Of a stretch of DNA of 64,000 bases, positions 18,135 to 25,262 are shown piece by piece. This DNA comes from Marinilabiliales bacterium (lineage in GTDB: Bacteria > Bacteroidota > Bacteroidia > Bacteroidales > ML635J-15). The translations under genes and the position numbers were made by a program. Position 1 is the first letter of the stretch; every line of letters begins with the position of its first letter. A model generated the notes under the pieces. That model was not told the DNA's origin. It ran no database searches and saw only the letters and a list, made by a program, of their open reading frames with translations. The stretch is taken from positions 1 through 64,000 of the forward strand of contig PKTB01000012.1 of the NCBI GenBank assembly GCA_002869385.1, in the 5' to 3' direction.

Positions 18135-18932
18135 TTATTTAGTTTTACTTTGAATATTCTCCATAAAATCTACTATCGTTTTACTTATTGTTTTATACTC
18201 CTTCTTGGTTTCAATATCGTTTTTACCTAGAATATGTTTGAATTTTTTGCTTAAATTATAATCTATATACCTATTATCAACTAAATAGTTTATTGCAATC
18301 TCACTTTTAAATGGTCTAAAACCAGTATGTAGCCAGCAATAATTCTTTATTACAATAGCTAGTATTCTTCTTGGGTCAATTGTATTACTTGGATCTGATT
18401 TAACTTTTTCAATAAATTCATTTAACCCTTTTCGGTCCTCAAGGAAAAGCTTTTTACGAATTTCAAATGTTGTGGGTTTTACGGGAAAATCTAAAACATG
18501 ACTTAAATGGGTATAATTATTTGAATATAAGGTGTAATAATTACTGAAAATTGAGTATCCTAAAAGTTGACATTCTTAATAAAAATTAGAGTCGATCTCA
18601 AATACTTCAATATCAATTGTTATTTTCTTTGTTTTTCTGAAATGATAAAAATAATCTTTATCATCTCCATCAATTATATCAAACTGGCTATCATTTAAAT
18701 ATTTCTATTTTATATCTTTTATAACATCCTCTCTGTTTCCACTTGTTACAAATAGGACATCTATATCTGATTCATGATTAAGATTCCTTTTAATATTTGT
18801 TAAATTGTTTAATAGTAAAGCTGTAAGACCAAATGCTCCTAAATGAAGAATTTCATTATTGTCTTGGGCATAATTGATTAATTGTTTCAAGGCATACTGT
18901 TCTTCAGATTTAAGATGGTAACTGTTTTTCTT
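18135..18932 (-). pseudogene. Nucleotidyltransferase (pol-beta-like) with two in-frame stops
   Basis: One frame is open from 18932 to a TAA at 18135-18137 except for TAG 18705-18707 and TAA 18576-18578. It reads LGAFGLTALLLNN, SDIDVLFVTSGNREDV (the Asp-x-Asp metal site of pol-beta nucleotidyltransferases), then TIDIEVFEID (third acidic position), then a helical C-terminal half (ILAIVIKNYCWLHTG). Both stops fall where Glu would fit (DIK-x-KYLN, NFY-x-ECQ). No ATG starts the frame: it is continuous with the upstream 2-TM gene across that gene's TAA at 18933-18935; TTG at 18888-18890 is the only internal candidate. About 265 residues if intact. Substrate unknown: drug-modifying, toxin-like or nucleotide-signal synthase are all possible. 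Confidence 0.6.
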
Positions 18933-19706
18933 TTAATTATAAGTTCCGAAATCAATAGCACTTTCTACTTGTGAATGCGTTTGAATTTTGGAATAATACT
19001 TTTTTAATAACTCGAATACTTCTTTCTTTTCTGAATAAAGTCCGAAATTCCTATTCTTATCATCCTTGTCAATTTCAGACCTAACCTTTTCAAACCCGAT
19101 TAAGCTTCTATACGTATTTTTCTTTGTGTTTTCAAAAAGCAATAAATTTATTCTCGGAATTAAACCTATCGTATTTATATTTATATCAATGTTTGTGAAT
19201 TTCCAGAAATAACCTTTGGGGACAAGGAATTCACCTTTTAATTCAAATAATCCTTTCATCCATTCTTTTTCTTCAAGCTGATTGTCATATATGATTATTC
19301 GATTAAAATTTATTTTGCTTGATTTTTCTAGCTTTAATTCTTGTGTTGCAAAGTCCTTTTCAAATGGCACTCTATTCTGATATATGTGAGTTGCATATAT
19401 TGTTCCGCCAATTTCTCTTGCTGTAGAGTAGATTTGTTTAGCATGTTCTGTATTTTCTTTAGAGGTGTAATTTGTAATCGGATCTATTTTTTTTTTGAAT
19501 AATGGAGTAATATATTTTGTAAATAGCGGTAAAGTCACTGTAATAATAATTCCAATACCTCCTATAATTATCAGTAAAACTGACAAAATCTGATTTAAGC
19601 TTAAAAAATATACGCTACCAGCAATAATTATAGAGGCAAAAAGTGAAATTATGTATTTAATATTGTTTTCTTTCTGTTTCATGCTAGTTTTTTTAAAATT
19701 TTGCAT
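18933..19706 (-). CDS. Two-TM protein with cytosolic domain, unknown
   Basis: 257 residues; Met9 (MKQKEN) may be the real start. Two close membrane helices (YIISLFASIIIAGSVYFLSL and VLLIIIGGIGIIITVTLPLF) precede a soluble alpha/beta domain with TEHAKQIYSTAREIGGTIYA, RIIIYDNQLEEKEWMKGLF and SLIGFEKVRSE. The layout (2 TM plus a small domain, next to a nucleotidyltransferase) recalls membrane effectors of signalling or defence systems, but I recognise no named domain. The stop at 18933-18935 is followed in the same frame by the nucleotidyltransferase with no start codon, so the two may be one interrupted fusion or a coupled pair. Confidence 0.55.
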   Translation of the reverse strand: MQNFKKTSMKQKENNIKYIISLFASIIIAGSVYFLSLNQILSVLLIIIGGIGIIITVTLPLFTKYITPLFKKKIDPITNYTSKENTEHAKQIYSTAREIGGTIYATHIYQNRVPFEKDFATQELKLEKSSKINFNRIIIYDNQLEEKEWMKGLFELKGEFLVPKGYFWKFTNIDININTIGLIPRINLLLFENTKKNTYRSLIGFEKVRSEIDKDDKNRNFGLYSEKKEVFELLKKYYSKIQTHSQVESAIDFGTYN

Positions 19707-19863
19707 TACTTCTTTATTTACGACACAATTTCAACACATTCTTACAATAAATATTTTCTCAATTATTATTCTGCTTTTTTGATTAAAATAGTGCAATAAA
19801 TTTACGAGTCTCTAAACTTGATGTTATGAGAAAGTATTAGTAATACAAAACATTATAAACATG

Positions 19864-19974
19864 TTATTTATTTCCCTTAACCTTTTTATAAGAATTTTTT
19901 GATCCACATTTTGGGCATGTTGAAGGAACCTTATCCTTAACTGTATTTCCACATCTTTCGCATTTATATTTCAT
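19864..19974 (-). CDS. 36-residue zinc-ribbon micro-protein
   Basis: MKYKCERCGNTVKDKVPSTC continues with PKCGSKNSYKKVKGNK. Two CxxC knuckles (Cys5/Cys8, Cys20/Cys23) make a rubredoxin-like or zinc-ribbon site. Such mini-ribbons are widespread in bacteria. Coordinates are given from ATG 19972-19974 to TAA 19864-19866. Probably binds zinc in the cytoplasm; partner unknown. Confidence 0.65.
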   Translation of the reverse strand: MKYKCERCGNTVKDKVPSTCPKCGSKNSYKKVKGNK

Positions 19975-19988
19975 AATTAATGATAAGT

Positions 19989-20888
19989 TTAATAGTTTCT
20001 AAATATAGTTTTAACTTCTTTGGGATTAAACATTATTCTCATAATCTCAATAGGGTTGATTGTGTACATAAAAAAAAGAGTATTTTCACTTGACACTCCA
20101 ATTCCACAGCCTAAAATTGGAGTCCCATTTTCTGAAAGGCCAATTCCTGTCATAATTCCTCCTCCTTGAATCTTAACATTTCCATCAAAAGAGGATAATA
20201 AGTAAGGTCCAAATGATACTCTTCTAAGAACATTTGTTGTCCACCTATTTTTAGAATTTTTAGGTACAACTTGAAATGGATAATATAAATTCACTAAACT
20301 ATTTAAATCACTATTGCTTGGTACACCTGAAAACTGAGCACTTATTGGAAGCGATTTATTAAAATAAATGAACCCATATTCTTCTGCTTTTAATCTATAG
20401 GTTGTTATGTTATTATTTTTAAATAAAACTATCAACAATTCACCATCAACGTCTAAATAACTTGATATTTCATTTTTTACTTCATCATTTATTTTATATA
20501 AATCTTCATTTGTTGAATTTGGGTATTTAGCTTTATATTTTAATTCAAAATAATATTTTAGAAATTGTGTAATGTCAACGACATAATCTTCAGAATATTT
20601 TTCCCCTAAAAAAGGGTCAACTGAATACCCTCCTATTATTATTTCTATTGAATCACATTGAGAAGGGGCATAAATAATACCAACATGCTTATTCTTACTA
20701 AAATAAACATTCTGAAATATCCCAAGTTCAGGAGAATATGTCACCAAAGTGTCAATATTTTTTACCTCAAAGTCATTTAATGTGGTAGAAATATAATTCT
20801 TGTTACTTTTAAAACTAATGAATGTCTGACTAATTACGCTAGTTTTCAGAATAATCATTAAAAACAATAATCCAATAAGTTTCTTCAT
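19989..20888 (-). CDS. Secreted hypothetical protein
   Basis: 299 residues with a signal peptide (KKLIGLLFLMIILKTSVISQ). The mature part has no recognised motif. The C-terminal third is Gly-rich and beta-like (GGGIMTGIGLSENGTPILG), as in small outer-membrane-associated proteins. Its gene precedes the zinc-ribbon gene by 14 bp on the same strand. Periplasm or outer membrane inner face is likely; function unknown. Confidence 0.6.
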   Translation of the reverse strand: MKKLIGLLFLMIILKTSVISQTFISFKSNKNYISTTLNDFEVKNIDTLVTYSPELGIFQNVYFSKNKHVGIIYAPSQCDSIEIIIGGYSVDPFLGEKYSEDYVVDITQFLKYYFELKYKAKYPNSTNEDLYKINDEVKNEISSYLDVDGELLIVLFKNNNITTYRLKAEEYGFIYFNKSLPISAQFSGVPSNSDLNSLVNLYYPFQVVPKNSKNRWTTNVLRRVSFGPYLLSSFDGNVKIQGGGIMTGIGLSENGTPILGCGIGVSSENTLFFMYTINPIEIMRIMFNPKEVKTIFRNY

Positions 20889-21266
20889 AATGTTAGTTTT
20901 TTATAAAAAGCTTCTTCTAACTCAAGTTCAATTGCCTATATCTCTTTCATTTACAAAACAATATCAAGTATTCACCTCACCCTAAACCACACCCTAAACT
21001 AAAACACATAAAACACAATTACAAGCTCCTTTTGCATTTTTGTTATTAATACCATGCATTTTTATTAATTGTAACAGAGGGAATTATGTAGGAAATGGTG
21101 ATTTATTGTGGTAGAAATGGTAGGTGACTGAAAAAGTGGGGAGTGTTTAGAGTTAGGAGTGCGGAGTTGGGAGTGACTAAAGTGGGGAATGCGGAGTTAG
21201 GAGTGGGGAGTGGGGAGTGGGGAGTTCTATGTTTACTCAATCGTTTTGATATTGTAGTAAATACAT
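20889..21266. other. Gene-free interval with G-rich simple repeat
   Basis: AT-rich at first, then a G-rich tandem tract at 21135-21228 built from words such as GGAGTGGG, GGAGTT and GCGGAGT. No convincing ORF: the 62-codon plus-strand ORF at 21143 is repeat translation. Confidence 0.5.
21135..21228 (+). repeat. G-rich tandem low-complexity tract
   Basis: Degenerate repeats of GGAGTGGGGAGT and GCGGAGTTAGGAGT; related in style to the 12889-12945 tract. Potential for G-quadruplex formation on the plus strand. Confidence 0.55.
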
Positions 21267-22418
21267 TTATCTGCGTGATTGAAGAGTATTATATCTTTCC
21301 TGCAGATCAGGATCATCGGGGTTTAATTTGATTGCTTTGTTAAAATTCTCAAATGCGATCTCCGGTTCATTCATATTATAATAGACTTCAGCTTTTACCC
21401 AATATGTCATATAGTTTTCATTGTAGTTTTGCGTACAATAATCAATTATATCAAGAGCTTCCCTATGCCTGCCATCCATAAATGAAATGCTGTATGCAAG
21501 ATTTAGAAGTAGATCATAATCCGGCATAAGTTTAAATCCATACTTTTTCTCTACCTGCCTGTAATGATCAATAATTCCATCAAGTCCGTTATTATCAACT
21601 GTTTCTTTTGGTAAAAAGTAATCTTTAAAAATATAGTTTACGCCTTCAATAAAACCTAAAGGAGTTATTGACATATGATTTACTGTCTCATTGTATTTAT
21701 AATTTGCATTAAAACTTAAACTGATCGTATCAATAAGGCTTTTAAACTTAAGCTGCGCTTTTTCTTTCTCAGAAAACAAATATTCTTCATGAGTTACAAA
21801 TAATGTGGAATTCTTTGGCACTTGTACATAATCAAAATTATACAGCTTATGCAAAAGCATTGTGTCTCTTGTGAAGTCAGGGCTTATAGCTAAAAAAGCA
21901 TTATAGAAATCATTATTGTACATTAAATTATATAAGGTAAAATTGGCTCCCAACGAATGTCCTGCCAGAATTTTAAATGGATAAACCCTATACTGACCTT
22001 CAATATATGGATACAGTTCTTTTATAATAAAATCTGAGAAGTCCTCTGCATGACAGTCTTGCTGCATAATAATATCAGGCGCATATCCAAGTTCCTCAAA
22101 ACGCTTCTTCTGGTGAATACCTACAACAATAATATCAGGAATTGTTCGGGCATATTGAGACAAGTAGTTTAAGGAAGCTGAAACATAATTAGCATGAAGG
22201 CCTCCATCCAACATAAACATTATAACACAGGAATCCTTGGATTTAACATAATCCTCAGGGGTGTAAATCGAAAAGCTTCTGTATTCTTCAAAATTTTTGG
22301 AATATATAGAATCCTGTATCTCTGTTGTTTGAGCATTACCAAACTTTAATAATACGGTAGATATGACTAAAACTATAAGTATTTTATTTAAAATCATCAT
22401 TTTTGCCTGTTTTAACAA
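21267..22418 (-). CDS. Secreted esterase-like alpha/beta hydrolase with TPR tail
   Basis: 383 residues; Met7 or Met8 (about 22400) begins a good signal peptide (ILNKILIVLVISTVLLKFGN). Residues about 45-270 form a putative-esterase domain of the enterochelin-esterase/esterase-D type: VIMFMLDGG, DIIVVGIHQKKR, and the nucleophile elbow GHSLGANF; the catalytic His is probably in NHMSITPLG. Two TPR-like helical pairs end the protein (EPEIAFENFNKAIKLNPDDP). Probably a periplasmic or surface esterase, substrate unknown. Transcribed alone on the minus strand. Confidence 0.78.
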   Translation of the reverse strand: MLKQAKMMILNKILIVLVISTVLLKFGNAQTTEIQDSIYSKNFEEYRSFSIYTPEDYVKSKDSCVIMFMLDGGLHANYVSASLNYLSQYARTIPDIIVVGIHQKKRFEELGYAPDIIMQQDCHAEDFSDFIIKELYPYIEGQYRVYPFKILAGHSLGANFTLYNLMYNNDFYNAFLAISPDFTRDTMLLHKLYNFDYVQVPKNSTLFVTHEEYLFSEKEKAQLKFKSLIDTISLSFNANYKYNETVNHMSITPLGFIEGVNYIFKDYFLPKETVDNNGLDGIIDHYRQVEKKYGFKLMPDYDLLLNLAYSISFMDGRHREALDIIDYCTQNYNENYMTYWVKAEVYYNMNEPEIAFENFNKAIKLNPDDPDLQERYNTLQSRR

Positions 22419-22525
22419 TAAACATTGTTCTATTGTAATTTACCTGAAACCAAATAATACTATAAATATAGCATTTAAAATTATAAACATCTATTGTGTT
22501 GCTCATAAAAATATTTTCAATTTAA

Positions 22526-22603
22526 TTATTTCACCGCTTCAGACACATCATCAACAATGATTACTCCAATATATTCTTTGTGGTTACGGTCTTCTAAAAT
22601 TGG
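22526..22603 (-). pseudogene. Remnant of the GT9 gene 3' end
   Basis: Reads ILEDRNHKEYIGVIIVDDVS then EAVK-stop, nearly identical to the C-terminus of the GT9 gene at 22969 (IFEDRNREEYMGVISVDDVF, EAVKQLNK). A duplicated tail now separated from its parent by the DUF3795 gene. Not expected to be expressed. Confidence 0.7.
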
Positions 22604-22627
22604 AATTCAAAGACACTATTGAAATTA

Positions 22628-22966
22628 TTACTTGATTGTAAGAAGATTCATTTTCGCCTGTGGCACAACATTATGCAACCATCCTACGGTCTCACAACTA
22701 TCTATATCGGTACAATCTGCACATGTTGCAAAACCTTTTTCCTCTACGCAAATACGTATTTTGCATTCAGCGCAGTGTACTATTTTAACACCCTCAATAC
22801 GACAACCAGTACAGTTTATCATATCTGCTGTAATTTCGTCTGAATTATACTGCTTTCTCCATTTTTCAGCAGTGATCTCGCGTAGATTGTCGTCATTTGT
22901 TACGTATGCTATACGAGCATCACATTCTTCACAATTTAAGCCACAACAGGCAATTAGTTCTTTCAT
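22628..22966 (-). CDS. DUF3795-type cysteine-rich protein
   Basis: 112 residues with many cysteines in pairs: ACCGLNCEECDARIAYV at the start, then INCTGCRIEG, HCAECKIRICVEEKG and ATCADCTDIDSC. This matches DUF3795 proteins (about 110-120 residues), thought to bind zinc or a metal cluster; the function is not known. Its start follows the stop of the GT9 gene by 2 bp and its sequence is flanked by two copies of the GT9 3' end, so it may have been inserted during a duplication. Confidence 0.8.
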   Translation of the reverse strand: MKELIACCGLNCEECDARIAYVTNDDNLREITAEKWRKQYNSDEITADMINCTGCRIEGVKIVHCAECKIRICVEEKGFATCADCTDIDSCETVGWLHNVVPQAKMNLLTIK

Positions 22967-22968
22967 AG

Positions 22969-24057
22969 TTATTTATTTAATTGTTTCACAGCCTCAAACA
23001 CATCATCAACACTAATAACTCCCATATATTCTTCTCGGTTACGGTCTTCGAAAATTGCTTTATCGTTTTGAATGCTTGGAGGAAGTTCTGTTTTGTAAAT
23101 AGAGATATTTCCTTTGCCGTAGGGTGCCCATAAAACCGGTGTGTTTGGGCCAAAAAGCCCTATTGTTTTACATCCCTGAGCAGCGGCAATATGCATTGGG
23201 CCAGTATCGTTTGAGATAAAAATATCACATTGTGAAATTAAATATATCTCCTCTTTTAAACTGAACTTACCAAGAGCACTAACAGAATTCTGCTTCATCA
23301 TTCCACGGATTATTTCAACCGTAGGTTTGTTTCTAATACTGTCAATAAAAACTATCTGCATACTCAAATCATTGACAATTCTGTCAGCAAGTTCTGCAAA
23401 ACGGTCTTCGTACCACATTCGGCTTTTTACCGAACCACTAATTCCGGCACAAATCCCGACAATTTTGTCATCTCCAAACTCGTCTGAAATAAATGCCTTT
23501 ACATTTTTCAGTTCATCATCGGGTATTATTATCTTTTCAAGTTTACCTGCATCACATTCAATATCCAAAACCCGCAACATATCAAGATAATTTTGTACCA
23601 TATGCTGTTCCTTACGAAATTTTATCGTATCGGTATAAAGCCTTGATCGATACTGGTCGGAAAAGCCCACTCTCCTCTTTCCGGCAATAAACGAAATCAA
23701 TGCGCTGATATTAAAATAAGGCTCACAATCAAACACAATGTCGTAGCGATTAAACGAAAAAAGCATACTAAAATATCCTGAAAACGAATTTAAACTAACC
23801 TGTTTATCTATTTTAGCATATTTAAAAATATCTTTGATATTACAGGTTGTAAGAACTTCGACACTTGAGTTTGGATACTTCTCCTTTATCGACCTGATTA
23901 AGGACAGACTTATAACAGAATCTCCAATTGCCCAAAGTTTAATTACAAGTATTCTGTTAAATTTTAAAGGCTTCTTTTTTGATAATTTAAAAAACGAAAA
24001 GAGAAGTACATGGATTTTACCAAAGATTTTGTCGATATTTCTCAGAAATGATCTCAT
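22969..24057 (-). CDS. GT9 family glycosyltransferase (heptosyltransferase-like)
   Basis: 362 residues. ILVIKLWAIGDSVISLSLIR is the N-terminal GT9 motif, and FISNDTGPMHIAAAQGCKT with LFGPNTPVLW is the C-terminal ADP/GDP-heptose-binding signature (DTGPMH). Typical length for WaaF/WaaC/RfaQ relatives. It transfers a heptose to the LPS inner core or a related glycan at the cytoplasmic face. The start overlaps the stop of the GT2 gene by 4 bp (ATGA), so the pair is co-translated. It may draw on the GDP-heptose made by the operon at 9.6-11.9 kb, although classical GT9 enzymes use ADP-heptose. Confidence 0.85.
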   Translation of the reverse strand: MRSFLRNIDKIFGKIHVLLFSFFKLSKKKPLKFNRILVIKLWAIGDSVISLSLIRSIKEKYPNSSVEVLTTCNIKDIFKYAKIDKQVSLNSFSGYFSMLFSFNRYDIVFDCEPYFNISALISFIAGKRRVGFSDQYRSRLYTDTIKFRKEQHMVQNYLDMLRVLDIECDAGKLEKIIIPDDELKNVKAFISDEFGDDKIVGICAGISGSVKSRMWYEDRFAELADRIVNDLSMQIVFIDSIRNKPTVEIIRGMMKQNSVSALGKFSLKEEIYLISQCDIFISNDTGPMHIAAAQGCKTIGLFGPNTPVLWAPYGKGNISIYKTELPPSIQNDKAIFEDRNREEYMGVISVDDVFEAVKQLNK

Positions 24058-24938
24058 TTATCTCTGTTTCGACGAATCATTGAAAGTTGTTCGGCAATCA
24101 AACCCAGAAGAAAGAACAAAACTCCCGAAAATATTGCCAATAAACTACCGGTCGACACTCCATTACCGGCAATTAATATTGGAATCCCGATAATCAAACC
24201 GACAATTATACAAATTATCGATATCGGTAAAAATATCTTGGCTGGATTAAAGAGAATAACAATATTTATAATTTCAATCACTGTCTGAAAGGCAGTTTCG
24301 AGACGTATTTTGCTTTTTCCACTGATTCTTTTCTGAACGTTAATAGGTTCTTCGATTACATAATATTTATAACTTATAAATATCAAAGTAATAATATCAC
24401 TAAAAGACATTGTATCAGGTGTCATTCCGATATATTTCTTCACTAATTCCGTACGATATATCTTCATTCCTGAATTGATATCATGAATTGGCACTGGCAT
24501 TAGCATTTTTGCAAGAATTCTGATAATCCACTTTCCAAATTTCCTGAAATTTCCAGTATTTTTAGCTCCTTTTCGTGACCCTACAACAAGATCGGCGTTT
24601 GTTTCGAGCATCTTTTTATAGAGATTCTCGACATCTTCAATTCTGTGCTGTCCGTCTGCATCAACACTAATAACATATTCAGTATCACAAATATTTATCC
24701 CACTTTTAATAGCAGCTCCATACCCACGATTTAATTTATGACTTATAAATGTAAAATTATCTTCGGTAATATAATCCGAAAGTATCTTTAATGTGTCGTC
24801 GTCAGAACCATCATTTACTACAATAATATTCCAGTTTTCAGTATTGCATTTAGCAATAAACCCAGGAAGGATTTCCTGAAGATTTTCGCCCTCGTTATAG
24901 GCTGGAATTACTATACTTAAATTAGCATGATGTTTCAT
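24054..24938 (-). CDS. GT2 glycosyltransferase, polyprenyl-phosphate sugar synthase type
   Basis: 294 residues. LSIVIPAYNEGENLQEILPG, VVNDGSDDDTL and SVDADGQHRIEDV are the DPM1/GtrB-like motifs (NDGS and DADGQH), SGMKIYRTELVKK follows. Two C-terminal membrane helices (ISIICIIVGLIIGIPILIAG; LAIFSGVLFFLLGLIAEQLS) anchor it. The class makes undecaprenyl- or dolichyl-phosphate-linked mannose or glucose for use by GT-C enzymes on the periplasmic side. The TMTC-like GT-C candidates just upstream (25.3-29.3 kb) would be natural users. A TAAGTTTG box at 24956-24963 may be its -7 element. Confidence 0.85.
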   Translation of the reverse strand: MKHHANLSIVIPAYNEGENLQEILPGFIAKCNTENWNIIVVNDGSDDDTLKILSDYITEDNFTFISHKLNRGYGAAIKSGINICDTEYVISVDADGQHRIEDVENLYKKMLETNADLVVGSRKGAKNTGNFRKFGKWIIRILAKMLMPVPIHDINSGMKIYRTELVKKYIGMTPDTMSFSDIITLIFISYKYYVIEEPINVQKRISGKSKIRLETAFQTVIEIINIVILFNPAKIFLPISIICIIVGLIIGIPILIAGNGVSTGSLLAIFSGVLFFLLGLIAEQLSMIRRNRDK

Positions 24939-25168
24939 AACAGATTACTCTTCTACAAACTTAATTAAAGTTTTTTATTTTTTTAAGTTTTTGGGGATAA
25001 TTGTCACGCATGGCTTTCGTGCAAAAACTGTTTTTGTCATGGTCTTTGGACTTCAATAACATATTGATAAACCAGTTTAGGTAAGACTAACATTCCATAA
25101 CAAAGCATTCACCACAACCAAAGACACACGCCAAAAACTACGATTTTATGCTTTTTCACCCCGCATTT

Positions 25169-25188
25169 GCCCCGATAGTCATCGGGGC
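25169..25188 (-). terminator. GC-rich perfect hairpin
   Basis: GCCCCGAT-AGTC-ATCGGGGC: 8-bp stem, 4-nt loop, lying just downstream of the TMTC-like operon. No clear T-run follows on the minus strand, so it could equally be an extragenic palindrome. Confidence 0.35.
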
Positions 25189-25218
25189 TGCATACGGGCT
25201 TACAAATATTTGACTCAT

Positions 25219-25244
25219 TGTCACGCGTTTGGAAACGCGCGACA
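25219..25244 (-). terminator. Hairpin downstream of the TMTC-like gene
   Basis: TGTC-A-CGCGTTT-GG-AAACGCG-C-GACA, a nearly perfect stem of 11-12 bp, 19 bp beyond the stop codon at 25263. Position fits a transcription end; the U-tract is weak. Confidence 0.4.
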
Positions 25245-25262
25245 GCTGTGTGATAATTTATT

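Larger units (their letters stand above)
24939..25262. other. Gene-free interval with palindromes
   Basis: Holds two strong palindromes (25169-25188 and 25219-25244) and a TAAGTTTG box near the GT2 start. No ORF. Confidence 0.5.

Noticed and set aside
21143..21331. 62-codon plus-strand ORF
   Set aside because: Translation of the G-rich simple repeat.
22619..23015. Plus-strand ORFs over the DUF3795 gene
   Set aside because: Minus-strand DUF3795 explains the Cys codon spacing; the plus-strand products are antisense shadows.
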